From: Adineta vaga
Lineage: Eukaryota > Rotifera
Length of the DNA stretch: 64,000 nt
Assembly (NCBI GenBank): GCA_021613535.1
Contig: CP075494.1
Span: 5,456,001 to 5,520,000, forward strand
Direction: 5' to 3'
Shown: piece by piece, positions 1 through 10,618 of the stretch
Layout of the letters: every line of letters starts with the position of its first letter
Numbering within the stretch: position 1 is the stretch's first letter
Program-made: the position numbers and the translations under genes
The notes under the pieces: model-generated
The model's input: the letters and a program-made list of their open reading frames with translations, nothing else
The model's database searches: none
What the model was told of the DNA's origin: nothing

Positions 1-602
1 TTGTTTCATCATTTAGTCTTATAAATATGAGAAAGAATATAGATACTAAATCGTATACCTAATGATGCATTGATTATCTGCAGTACAATTAGCCATAGAT
101 ATGAATTAAAAATAACGTTCATTTTATTACTTATCTGATGTATACAACCTTACTAGGAAGTTATGGAGTAAAAAAGAATTGACTGATCGATATTACGATG
201 AAACTCTTCTTTTAAACGTATATATTGACACTTTCGGTAATTGGAAATGAATCGATTCTTTAATGCGCACGGCAGTGAAGTAAACATAAGTTTTTATTCA
301 AATGCATCAATTTAGAAAAATACATTTGTTTGTTTTTTATCGCGTAGATTTTTCAATTTCTAAAAATACTCTCAAACATTCACACGTTCATTTCTAAGAA
401 ATTCATTTATCTTCAATGAATTCTCAATATGAATTTAAGAACTACAAAAATAAAAAAGATATTTTTACTAAAAATTGTTAACCCTTTTTTTTCTATTCAG
501 CAATATGATGTAACAAAGCTTCAAGATTAAAACTTATGTTCTTTGATTATCATCGCGATGGACAATAAACATAATTTAGTGATTGTAAAGGGATCTCATT
601 GA
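1..602. other. AT-rich sequence, no gene seen
   Basis: No coding segment is supported on either strand. The stretch lies just past the end of the glutamate-receptor relic and may contain its former 3' untranslated region. Confidence 0.5.
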
Positions 603-2563
603 TTAATAGAGTTTCAAATGTGGGAAAGAAATATTTAGTTGTATCAAACGACTTTCTTTATCTCTGTTTATTGGAAAACATTTTAATTTCATATATTTGA
701 ACGATTCATAAAGTATTGAGAGAACAATAAAACTACCAACGGTTGTAATTAACCCAAGCATTCTTTCAATTGCTACAACTGTTGATGATGGATCTGATGA
801 ACGACAAAATTTGCTTGCTTGAAACCATTTGATTTTTTAACGTATCGAGTACACCAAATTCTCGTAATGCTAATATATTTACATCTAAAATTTGTTCATA
901 CAAACAATTTTTCGAAAAAATAATTCAAAACGACGTTTGATCAACAGCTGTACCTACTAGAGTCAAGTTGCAATACACACTACTTGTGGCAAATTTTAGA
1001 ATTCCTGAGTCCATAATTGAAGCATCAATATTATTATTTAATAATTATGCATACATATCTTCTATGGATAAATCTCGAGTAATAACACATAATGAATTTT
1101 CGAATATTGCATTGGTAAAAGCTACTTTTCTCTTCGTGCAGCAACTAACATATCATAAACATTATTAACTAAAGCATCAATAAGCCCATTGTAAGTTGTA
1201 TTTTCTGATAATATAATAATAGTCAGAATAAAACCCATTCTCTTTTGCAAATAATCAATGATGTTTGGCATGTAGACAATCGCTTTCTTTGTTATTTGGC
1301 TATTTTTGTTTCTGATTTCAGTTGTCATTATAAATGGAGCTGTTTTAACAACGGCTATTCGTAATGGTACACCTGTAATTCGTGCATATCCTGTTCGTAC
1401 GACTAATGCTTGAACAGACCAAACAATTGTATTCGTTTCCATAGGTGGTATCCATTCTCGCAAATTAGATCATGTTAAAACTGGATTATACTTTAAACCA
1501 TTTGAAAATTGCTGCATATTTCGTGCAACATAATAAAGTCCATCAGTTCGATCTATAACATCGAAAAAAACTTTCGAATTAAGAAATTGCCGAGTGAAAC
1601 AATCGGATGTATTCATTTCGTGCCCAAGTTGCTTCAAAAGCAAATAATGTTCTATTAAAAGGTGCATTCACAATACTTCCGATGACTAATTAGTTCGACA
1701 GTGAGCATTTCAGTCAATTTTTTCATGATAATGGTGTTCGAACGAATCAAACAAAATCTTGGAACTTGAAATCCGTACCAATTGAGGACCAAGAACGTTC
1801 GCATTGAGAGCATCACATATATGATGATAATTCGTGTTGGACTATTTGTTAGAAGACGTTTAAAATCACTACAAATTCGATGTGTTACAATATCATAGAC
1901 AATCATATTGGAAACTTGTAAATTATATAAATTAAACGCTTTGCTGATTGCTTTTGTTCCGCTAGTTCTAAAAGCATCGTTTTGATAGATTATTATAGCT
2001 ATTATTCAAAAGAATTTCGAAAACATTTTCGCAATTGCCGATGCAGCAGAATTATTTGAAGGTGTTATACGGTAAAAAGAAGGATAAATATTTTGATCTG
2101 ATAATTCTGGATCAGTCGATACATCAGATATTGCAGGTATACCAAGTTTTGAAGTAAATGGTATGATAACATGAGATTCTATTGGAAACGATGGTCCGAC
2201 AATGCTCACCGTGTTTGAAGTTGATAAAAGAAGACATGTATTACCAAGAATATCCATCGCGAGCTCTTCACTAACTACTAGATTCCATCCAATAAATTGT
2301 CCTTCTATTGTTATATTATATTTTTGAGAAAGTAATATTACCGCTTGGAGAATTGCTTGAGACTGGAGATAGGCTGAAGCACTTTCACTTGTTTTAGAAT
2401 TACTAGGAAATATACCTAACAATTTTACATCCGATGACTCTATGGTAGGCTAAGTTGAACTCACATTAACAATATTGAATCGTCCAATTAAAAGGTATAT
2501 AGATATCCATCCAAAATACCATATGTATAGCATGATTATCAAATTTAATCTGAAAAACACCAT
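603..2563 (-). pseudogene. Decayed ionotropic glutamate receptor, pore region missing
   Basis: Read on the minus strand, pieces in several frames align in order with an ionotropic glutamate receptor. From the ATG at 2563 there is a hydrophobic signal-like start, then an amino-terminal ANF-receptor/periplasmic-binding-like domain (2422-1655), then ligand-binding half S1 (about 1463-1080, including PLRIAVVKTAPF and the RREKV segment), then half S2 (LTLVGTAVDQ and the ILDVNILALREFG segment, about 1035-860), then the last membrane helix M4 (MLGLITTVGSFIVLSILY, about 770-710). At least three in-frame stops (near 2448, 1038 and 925) and several frameshifts interrupt it. The M1-pore-M3 block, normally about 150 residues between S1 and S2, is absent; the two halves are separated by only a few tens of bases. 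The gene therefore cannot make a channel. The domain order is seen directly; the family assignment rests on motif recognition. Confidence 0.78.
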
Positions 2564-3207
2564 CAGGGGATTACAGCTATTAATCATATTGGAAAAAACC
2601 CACTTCCTTTTTTTATCTGTGCGATCGTCGTCATTTTCTTTTCGAGTGGTTAAACAAAACGAATAAAATCATATTAATGATTGTTGATTAATGATTCAGT
2701 GTCTCCAGTTTCATTTTATTCGACATGTATTCAAAAGAAAATAATCAAGAGTATCTATCTCAAGGTGAACTAGTGAGTGATTCATCCCACTGTGATTTTT
2801 CCTTTTTTTGGTCCATTTTGACTTTTTCCAACAGTTATCCTCGAGTTCTCATAATCATCTTTCAATATGTTGACACTTTTTCTTTATCAATACAGCATGA
2901 AACCTATTTAGTACTTTCATTTAAAGAATGCATATTTTCTGGTTCACAGAAATAAGCCTTTCACTCGATATTTGCACATCTTGTTCTTATTCTTGGTTGA
3001 AAACAAATAGTCACTGTGGAATTATTGACCGCTTGATAGAACTGTGTCTTCGAAATACAATCATATAGTATTTCATTGAATCATGACCTATTGATCGATA
3101 GGATTTACATACTTTCGAAATTGTGATCTTCAGGAAAAAGAATTCTATGTAGGACAAGAACAAAATAAACGTTTTATAAAGAAATATAAAATACAAAAAT
3201 CTTTCAT
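2564..3207. other. Intergenic, no gene seen
   Basis: Short open frames occur here but none has recognisable domains, splice structure or sensible composition. The stretch separates the 5' end of the receptor relic from the 3' end of LYRM1. Confidence 0.45.
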
Positions 3208-3721
3208 TCAAGTTTTTGATTGTTCTTCGTTATCAACTAATTCTTCTTTCGTTTCATATGATTTCAAGTAAATAGGTCTTGACATCTCTTCAACTTCATA
3301 TTCGCTTTTATATCGAATACGATTATGACTAGGTGGAATAGAATACGTTGGTAAATTAACCTAGAATAGAACTTAAAATAAGAATCAACTGAATAACAAA
3401 GATTCTACCGGTCGAGGATAAGGATTATTATAATGACAAGCTAATTCGATACGTGCTTCACCTTCTCGAATATGTTCTTCAATTTGATTCGTATTCTCGA
3501 TCTAAAAATTGAATACAGATCGAAAAAATGATATAATTTGATTAAGAATAACTTAAAAAACATACGTGTTGATTTTTTCGAAATAAATCTCGTGTTTCAT
3601 TACGAATATATAATTGTTCGTCCAGTGTGTTTGATGGATTAGTCGCTTGCCATGAAGAAGATAGTTTAATCAGACGTTTGTATAACTGAAGAACTCGTGC
3701 ACGTGTTACACTATAGGTCAT
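3208..3721 (-). CDS. LYRM1: LYR motif-containing protein 1 (three exons)
   Basis: Three exons join in frame to 133 residues: 3721-3566, 3501-3409 and 3360-3208, with introns of 64 and 48 bp. The protein opens with an LYR-type segment (LYKRLIKLSSSW, the LYR arginine replaced by K) followed by a helix ending ETRDLFRKNQ. The second exon has the EARIELACHYNNPYPRP stretch that is characteristic of LYRM1. The length is close to that of animal LYRM1 (about 122 aa). LYRM proteins are small, mostly mitochondrial adaptors that bind acyl-carrier protein and serve Fe-S cluster or respiratory-complex assembly; the exact role of LYRM1 is less clear. The ATG overlaps the stop codon of a decayed upstream fragment (TAATG). 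Exon phases close exactly, so the model is well supported. Confidence 0.88.
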
Positions 3722-3925
3722 TAATCTTCAAGAAGAGGTACATCTTCAAAATATGAACCATCGAGTGAAAACAAAATTGAATGAAAAAAATCTATTCATC
3801 CATACTATACCTTCTTAGCGTGTACAATGACTAAAAAAGCACAATCAACAGTTGGCGTTAATTGTTTATACCAATTTCAATACGATTTTCTACTTTTTGA
3901 ACTGGTAACACAGCGCCACCTACTT
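3721..3925 (-). pseudogene. Unidentified decayed coding fragment abutting LYRM1
   Basis: On the minus strand a peptide-like stretch can be read (GGAVLPVQKVENRIEIG, then after a one-base shift LTPTVDCAFLVIVHAKK, then after two stop codons FSLDGSYFEDVPLLED), ending in a TAA that overlaps the LYRM1 start. The amino-acid composition looks like real protein, but there is no start exon upstream before the divergent NmrA-like gene and at least one frameshift interrupts it. I do not recognise the family. It may instead be conserved 5' sequence of the LYRM1 transcript. Confidence 0.28.
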
Positions 3926-4142
3926 GAATTGAAGTATAGACAAAGAAGAAAATAGTTTAGATATTTTTGAAAGTATTCGATCGGTTGAAAAAAGAAAATT
4001 ATCAATAAAGATTTTCTAATAAATATGATTAGTTCAAATCAAGTAGCAAATAAACGAACAAAGTTTTTTTTTTCAAAAGTCAAGCAAAAACAACAGCAGT
4101 TGTTCAAACCATCGTATTTCATTCGTTAATTACTCATTTTGA

Positions 4143-5176
4143 ATGGCTTCTCGTCAACTTGTAACGGTTGTTGGAGCTACAGGTGCTCAAGGAGGTTCCG
4201 TCGTACGGTCATTAATTGAAACAGGCAAATACAAAGTATAGAAAAACTTCTCTTAAACAAACATTTTCAAAAATTTTCTATTGACAAATAGATTCGTGGT
4301 TTAACTCGTGATGCTAATAGTAAAAAAGCTCAAGCATTAAAGCAATTAAACAATAATATTGAAATGGTTGCATGTGATATATCGAAAAGTAGTGATGTAA
4401 AACGTGCATTCAAAGATTCTTGGGCCATCTATGCTTTGACAGATTTTTGGGCACAACCCGACAAACCTCAAGCTGAAATTGAACAAGGTACTATTATGGC
4501 TGATGCTGCTGCTTCATTGAAAATTCCATATTATATATTTAGTACATTAGAAGATGTAAATAAAATCAGTGGTGGAAAATTGTAAATATTTCTGTTTAAT
4601 AAAATATGATTATCGACTTTCTCTTCTAGAGACGTACCACATTTTTCTCAAAAAGCGAAAATACGTGATTATATCAGAGAAAAACATCCAAATTTAAAGG
4701 CAATTTTCGTTGAACCAGCAATGTATATGCAAAATTGGCAAAGTTTTGGTAAACTACCAAGATTAGAGGATGGAACAGTTATATTTCCAGGTCCAATGAA
4801 TAAATCAACGAAATTAAATTTAGTTGATATTGAAGATACAGGTTCAGTTATTCGTGAAATTTTAAAAAATCCCGAAAAATATGTTGGTCAAGATATTTGC
4901 ATTTGTGGCGAAGAGATAAAATTTGAAGATGTTGCAAAAACGTTTACAAAAGTAACGGGTATTCCATCTGTAGTGAAGAGTTTAACTGAAGAAGAATTTC
5001 GTCAAGCACAAAGTTTTCTCCCAAAACATATTCAAGATGATATATTTAATATGCATAAATGGTTTGAACAATATGGTTATTATGGAAAAACTAAAGATTG
5101 GACAACAGGAAAGAAATTAGCGAAATTAAATACATTCGAACAATGGATGAAGAAATCCGGATGGAAAGGTGAATAA
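4143..5176 (+). CDS. NmrA-like NAD(P)-binding family protein
   Basis: Three exons (4143-4235, 4292-4581, 4630-5176) give 309 residues in a closed frame. Residues 6-14 carry the dinucleotide-binding loop VTVVGATGAQG of an atypical short-chain dehydrogenase. IRGLTRD and the DISK segment follow, as in NmrA/HSCARG proteins, which bind NADP and act as redox sensors rather than enzymes, lacking the YxxxK pair. The C-terminal half (ICGEEIKFEDVAKTFTKVTGIP) is the usual substrate-side lobe. HSCARG-type proteins are about 300 aa, matching this length. The gene starts about 420 bp from the divergent LYRM1 ATG. Whether it senses NADPH or acts on a small substrate cannot be told from sequence. Confidence 0.85.
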
Positions 5177-5549
5177 AAAAATAAAAGACGATTTTTATTT
5201 ATATGTAGTTTTTATTTCAAATAAACGAAAAATAACAGTTCTTCTTTGGAATACGGATTATTTTTATCTGTAATCATTCTCTAAAAGATAATATAAATGA
5301 GAGAGTTACCAAGAGAAGTTCTTTATTTTCAGGTACTAACTCCTCTGTGTATACGGAAGACTATGCAATTGAAAAATAGTTTTCAGTACGTCATAATTGT
5401 AAGTCTTCATCATGTCTAAGCTTTATGATTAACTTTTTTCATCAGAACATCAGACATTATATTTATGACTTTCATTGTGTAAAAAAGTATCTTCTTAATA
5501 TAAATATTTTCAATAGGTCCTTCTTCTCTTTCACATCTCTAGTGAATAG
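5177..5549. other. Intergenic, no gene seen
   Basis: AT-rich spacer between the NmrA-like gene and the first GPCR. It presumably holds the terminator of one and the promoter of the other; no distinct motif is visible. Confidence 0.4.
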
Positions 5550-6642
5550 ATGATGAATAGTTCATCAGATGATATTAACGATACGTTGAAAGCTGTACCA
5601 TATCAATTAAATATCTGGTTTGGAATATTTCTTTGGATAGCAGGTAATCTTGGTTGTTTGGGCAATGTCATTGTCTTTCGTTCTCGAACATTTCGTAAAC
5701 GAGCTTATTCAATTTATTTATTCTCAGCTGCTATTGCAGATTTTCATTATTTTAATTTTGTTTTAATAACACGTGTATTACAAAAAGGGTTTGGAATATC
5801 TTTGATGAATCAATATATTCTTATCTGTAAACTTCGACAATTCAGCACAATATGGGGCAATGTTAGTTCATTTAGTTTATTTTCTTTTGCTATTATTGAT
5901 CGACTTCTATCTACGCATCGATCCAATGGTAAGTACAATATGAAATAATTTCTTTACAAAAAGAATATTTCACGTTTTTCCCTCTGTTGAAGCTTATCGA
6001 AAATGGAGTAATCAAATTGGTTTGGCTTATAGAATGATTTTTATAATTCCATTTGTTTGGTTTGTATTGCTTGTTCATCGAATTATTTTATATCGGACAA
6101 AAAATGGAATCTGTGGTCCACTCGAAGGTTTTTATCAACACTATGATAATTATTTTCAAGTTCTCTTTTCTTCACTTGCACCTGCAATAACTATGTCGAT
6201 ACTTGGATTCTTCTTATGGAAAAATATCCGCATTTTACGGCATAGAATCACACCTATAACTGATTTACCACCGCCAACGACCCATCGAACTTATTCAAGA
6301 ATCAGTAAAATCGATAAACAATTAACAACTATGTTAGCAACAGAATCACTGATTGCTATTGTAACATATGTACCATATGCAATAGAATTAACTTATTCAA
6401 ATATCAGTGAACAATGGAATAAAACAGCATTGCAAAAAGCTTGGGAAAAAGTTTTTATTGAATTAATTCATCTGTTTTCATATATATTCTTTGCAACAAG
6501 TTTCTATGTTTCATTTATGACAAATAATGGATTTCGTCGAAAAGTTCAAGGATTCTTTCGAAAACAAAGACGCATTCAACATCATCATCATCATCAATCG
6601 ATTAGTGTACTTCGAATTCAAACTTTCTTTCCAACTAATTAG
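5550..6642 (+). CDS. Rhodopsin-like GPCR, bdelloid-type (paralog of 13135-14205)
   Basis: Two exons (5550-5928 and 5993-6642, 64-bp intron) give 342 residues with seven hydrophobic segments. TM1 ends in GNLGCLGNVIVF, carrying the family-A GN motif. The end of TM3 reads IDRLLST, a D-R variant of the DRY motif. The region before TM7 lacks a clear NPxxY. The N-terminus has NSS glycosylation sites, and the cytoplasmic tail is basic and includes a run of five histidines. ATG codons at 5550 and 5553 are both possible starts. A clear paralog lies at 13135 with the same intron position and phase, so the pair arose by duplication. The ligand is unknown; such receptors usually sense peptides or small molecules. 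Confidence 0.86.
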
Positions 6643-6745
6643 AAGTACGATTAATGACAAAAGAAACACACATGTTTTGATTCTCATGTAGATATGAATA
6701 TAAATATTGAGGACATTCTTTTTTTGTGGAGTATAATAATAAAAA

Positions 6746-8323
6746 ATGCGTTATTTTATTTTCGTCAGTTTTTTAGCTTTGATAACATCGAATAAAGCCT
6801 CTGATTTGCAAAAATACTTCGATTTGATTGATCAAAATCAGGATGGAAAAGTATTTAGTGATGAACTTTTCGTCTTTTTCAATATGTTTTATGAAGAAAA
6901 ACAAGATCAATTGACGTTTTCACCATTGAAAGCCAAACAAATTGAAAATGATATAATAAAAAGATACAATCGAAATTCAACAATGAACTATCTCACTCTT
7001 TCCGATCTCGAACGTCGTTTTTTCGATTTATATGGTCTACAGAATCAATTTCCTACCTTTCTATTCAATGGTTACGAACCTGAACAAGTTCATTTATCCT
7101 ATACTCACAATCTTTCCAATGAAATGTACATTTCTTTCGTAACTCGCGAACGTCCTTCATCAAATCTTCGACCGATTGTTAAATATTGTGATAAACAATG
7201 TATTGCTATTGGTGAAACAACGACATACAATGTTGATAATTGGCATTATTGGATTCATTATGTTTATATAAAAAATCTTGAAGCTGGTATGAAATACAAT
7301 TATAAACTTGGTTTTGTTGAATCGGATAATATTACTATTCGACATCTTTATTCCAATGAACTTTGGACCTTTCAAACAATGTCACAATTTGAAAAGCAAC
7401 AAACAGAAATTGTTTATATCTATGGTGATATGGGAACAATAATGCCATTAGGTTTTGATGTAATGAAATCGATTATTGAAGATTTTCATACGAAAAAAAG
7501 TGAACGAGCAAATTATGTTGTTCATGTGGGTGATATTGCATACGCTGGAACAGGTTCCGAAACGGAAATTCAAACAATATGGGATTTATTCATGAATCAA
7601 ATAAGCCCAATTGCAAGTCAAATTCCATATATGACAGCAACGGGTAATCATGAAAAGTATTATAATTATACAAGTTATAGAACAAGATTTTTTATGCCAT
7701 CAAAAACGAATCCATCAGCATTAGAAATGGATGGAAATTTTTATTTTAGTTTAGAAACAAATTTTGTTCAATGGATATTCCTTTCAACTGAACATCAATA
7801 TACACCAGGATCATTACAAAGAAGATTCTTTGAAAATTTTCTCGAACAATTTCAAGCTAAATGGCAAGGAAAAGAACGACCATGGTTGATTGTTGTTGGA
7901 CATCGACCTATGTATTCGTCCGATCAAGCAACAGATTCAGGTCGATTACAAGATGAATTAGAATCTGTATTGATTAAGTATAGCGTAGATTTAGCTGTTT
8001 GGGGACATATGCATTGTTACGAACGAACAACACCTGTTGAATATAATCGATTTACTGATAAGGAACATTTTTCACCCGATGGAAAACTCTATCAACATAA
8101 TGCAACACAAACAAGTCCAATTCATTTAACAATTGGAACAGCAGGTGCTTATATACATGAAAATTGGATATCAAAACCTGAATGGTCACAAATACGATAT
8201 CAAAAATATGGATTTGGAAAACTTTATATCTATAATCGAACACATTTAGAATTTCAATCGATTTTAATCGATAAAAAATCTTCCGATGACGAAGATCGTT
8301 TTATGATTATTCGACAATTTTAA
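6746..8323 (+). CDS. Purple acid phosphatase with N-terminal EF-hand
   Basis: A single exon encodes 525 residues. A short hydrophobic signal peptide (about 1-18) is followed by an EF-hand calcium loop at 29-40 (D29, N31, D33, G34, K35, E40) and a PAP-type Ig-like domain (about 105-210). The metallophosphatase domain has all five metal-binding blocks: GDMG 227-230, VGDIAYA 261-267, GNHE 300-303, GHRPMY 385-390 and WGHMHCYER 419-427. Purple acid phosphatases hydrolyse phosphate esters at acid pH using an Fe-Fe, Fe-Zn or Fe-Mn centre; a secreted or lysosomal site fits the signal peptide and several N-glycosylation sites. The EF-hand module at the front is not part of the usual family layout. The lack of introns contrasts with most neighbours. 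Confidence 0.93.
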   Translation: MRYFIFVSFLALITSNKASDLQKYFDLIDQNQDGKVFSDELFVFFNMFYEEKQDQLTFSPLKAKQIENDIIKRYNRNSTMNYLTLSDLERRFFDLYGLQNQFPTFLFNGYEPEQVHLSYTHNLSNEMYISFVTRERPSSNLRPIVKYCDKQCIAIGETTTYNVDNWHYWIHYVYIKNLEAGMKYNYKLGFVESDNITIRHLYSNELWTFQTMSQFEKQQTEIVYIYGDMGTIMPLGFDVMKSIIEDFHTKKSERANYVVHVGDIAYAGTGSETEIQTIWDLFMNQISPIASQIPYMTATGNHEKYYNYTSYRTRFFMPSKTNPSALEMDGNFYFSLETNFVQWIFLSTEHQYTPGSLQRRFFENFLEQFQAKWQGKERPWLIVVGHRPMYSSDQATDSGRLQDELESVLIKYSVDLAVWGHMHCYERTTPVEYNRFTDKEHFSPDGKLYQHNATQTSPIHLTIGTAGAYIHENWISKPEWSQIRYQKYGFGKLYIYNRTHLEFQSILIDKKSSDDEDRFMIIRQF

Positions 8324-9265
8324 ATTCAATAAAGATTCCCTCTCCATACGACTCGTATTTCAACAAAGAAAGTAATTCTATATAGTTGAAAAATCTATGT
8401 ATATAAAGAAGAAAGTTCGCTTTGCATTCAGTCCCTGTAGTAGCTAATGTCACCAAACTTTCCACAATGCTTCCCTAGGTCCAGAGGAAAGTCGACGTGG
8501 GGGAGAATGGCTGGGTGAAGTTCACCCAAGTCATACTATAGGGCATATTTTCGTTTCTATGATAACTAGCGTCACAAAACATTTCACAGGACTCCCCTTT
8601 GCTTTTGAAAAAGTCGCGCTGGATTCTTATCTCCAAGGGTGATGCAGGAAGGCAATTGTGTGAATAGTGATCCGGGTGTGGGTGTCTGTATCCACGGTGA
8701 ACAACTGCAAGACCTGTATTGGGTTCTTAAAAAGAACTGAATGTGGAGCAAAATGACTACTCCAACGGGAGGTCGTAAAATTAAAAGTGGAGTTTATGAA
8801 CTAGAGAATGGATTGATTGCAACAGACGCCTAATAATATGCACATCTGTCGCGGAGTGGGAGTTGCTGCGGGTACGCCTGCTAGTTCTATTACAAAAGCG
8901 ACAAAATCAAAGTATCCAGTGTATTCGCTTTTTTTATTGGATATGACGCATTTTATGTTTATTGATGAATACAACATTTACAATTACTTTAGAATAAGTT
9001 TAGATAAAAACGAACGAAACAAAAATAATTCATAGGGAATTATTGCCAATGCGTGACACTTTCTAATGCTTACAAATGTATTAAGTAAATATTCACATTC
9101 GTTGAAATTATGCAGTTTTAAGTTGTCTCGCTTCTTTCTTTCGAAATTTCTCAGAAGAACAGTGTAAAACAAACAATTTTTGAGTAAGTTAGTTTTTACC
9201 AAGATGTTTCTTCCGACAAATATCGTTTAACAAAACAGCACGTCATTTTGTTTTTCATTGTATAA
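8324..9265. other. Intergenic with GC-elevated block containing an imperfect direct repeat
   Basis: From about 8430 to 8890 base composition is visibly less AT-rich than around it. Two similar segments start near 8440 and 8565 (each with a GTCACCAAAC/GTCACAAAAC core, a CTTCCCT/CTCCCCT core and a later AAAGTCG core), so about 125 bp appears duplicated in tandem. No long reading frame crosses the block. A transposon relic or a noncoding transcript are both possible. Confidence 0.4.
8400..8432 (+). promoter_or_regulatory. TATA box plus initiator-like element
   Basis: A TATATAAAG box at 8400-8408 is followed by an arthropod-type initiator TCAGT at 8428-8432, with the initiator A about 30 bases from the TATA start. 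This is the textbook RNA polymerase II core-promoter spacing. It points into the GC-elevated block that follows, not to a known gene. Confidence 0.45.
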
Positions 9266-10618
9266 ATGGCAGCAAGCGAATGCGAAAACTTACGCATCGG
9301 GCGCGAATATCTACAAAGTATCTCTTGGCCTTCCGATCTGCGTCAACAAGCACATGATCGATGTTATTGCAAGCGATGTTACCCATCTACACTTCCAGAT
9401 ACGCTTACAGTAGCTGGCTATAAATATGTTATTCCACGTGGATGGACTCGTTTTGCCGTGTCTGTCGACGAAGCATTCGCTAAACATCACAATGTATGGC
9501 ACACATGGCTTAATTGTTACCACGGAACGAGTATAGAAAATGCTAAATCTGCTGTTGTACATCGATAATTGCTTCTACCTTCAGATGTGACTTTGACAGG
9601 AAAAAAACTAGAAATACGTGAAGGACACATTCCAGGAGAGCACTATGTTTTTACCACTCCTTCAATTACTTACGCAGCCCTTGAATATTATGCTCATACA
9701 TATAAATTTGAATCCTCTCATAGTTCACGAAAGTATACGATTAAAGTAGTATTACAATGTAAACAAAAGGCAGACTCTTTTATTGTTCAGCCAGAGACAG
9801 TTGATGCTCGAGCAAAACAAATACAAATATGTCCTCACATTCGAAACGAAGAGTTAGAATGGAAAACACAAAATAGATCTGCTGTCATGATCTATGGAGT
9901 AATGCTCGAAATAAAACCATGCAATGAGAATGATAGACTTACTGAAGTAATATCAATCCTAGACCAGCCACCACTATTAAAGCGAACATGTGATGTAGCA
10001 CAATGTTCACTAGATACATCGACATATTCGGATGAAAGTTATCTCACTAAAAGGAAGGTAGCAATACTCATCATACTTATCTTATTCACTTTCCTACCAG
10101 TAGCTGCACTTGTTCTCAGTCAAATATACAAAACGGATTGTCCTATTCAACCACAGATTCCTTTTTGGTTATTTATCTTTGGAGTTGTGGGTGCCGGTAC
10201 TTTCCTTTTACTTTTCTTTATAGTAAAATCTATAATCGTTTATTCAACCAGAAAACATCCTTTTCTTTAGACTTTGATCACGTACAAATGTTGCTCTGAA
10301 AAATCAAAAATTGGACGAGGCATCGGTGTATTTCTTCTATGTTTATTAATATTATTCTTTCTTGCATGGCTAATAATGGTAAGACATATAAGATTTTCTA
10401 GTAATATTAATGCTATCTCGTTTCTTTTCTGATAGGGGAGTGTATGGGTATTTCCTCTGAAAGCGAAAGTTCAATTTGATTCGTCCAATACCGAAAACTA
10501 TTGTCGAGATATTCTATACATGTTCATTTTTGGACTACTACTTGCGCAGTATGCGTGCATTGCTCTCGTTGTTTGTACCGGAGTTGTTGCTGCTGTGTGC
10601 TTTAAATATCGTGATTAA
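9266..10618 (+). pseudogene. ART-like (YHGT) protein with four membrane helices, two in-frame stops
   Basis: One continuous frame runs from ATG 9266, through a TAA at 9566-9568 (codon 101) and a TAG at 10268-10270 (codon 335), then across a 57-bp intron (10379-10435) to a normal stop at 10618. Nothing is frameshifted. Residues 50-240 match the C-terminal domain of the two large genes at 45-52 kb: PRGWTRFAV, then CYHGTSIENA at 84-93, then a KYTIKVVLQC strand. This PARP/ART-like fold binds NAD in known relatives. The C-terminal 150 residues contain four strongly hydrophobic helices. The first stop falls inside the ART domain, so the upstream product is about 100 aa. Recent pseudogenisation is the simplest reading; stop readthrough or sequence error is possible. 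Confidence 0.7.

Noticed and set aside
611-616. TGTGGG, the type of unit found in bdelloid telomeric repeats
   Set aside because: It is isolated rather than in tandem, so it is not a telomere or interstitial telomere track.
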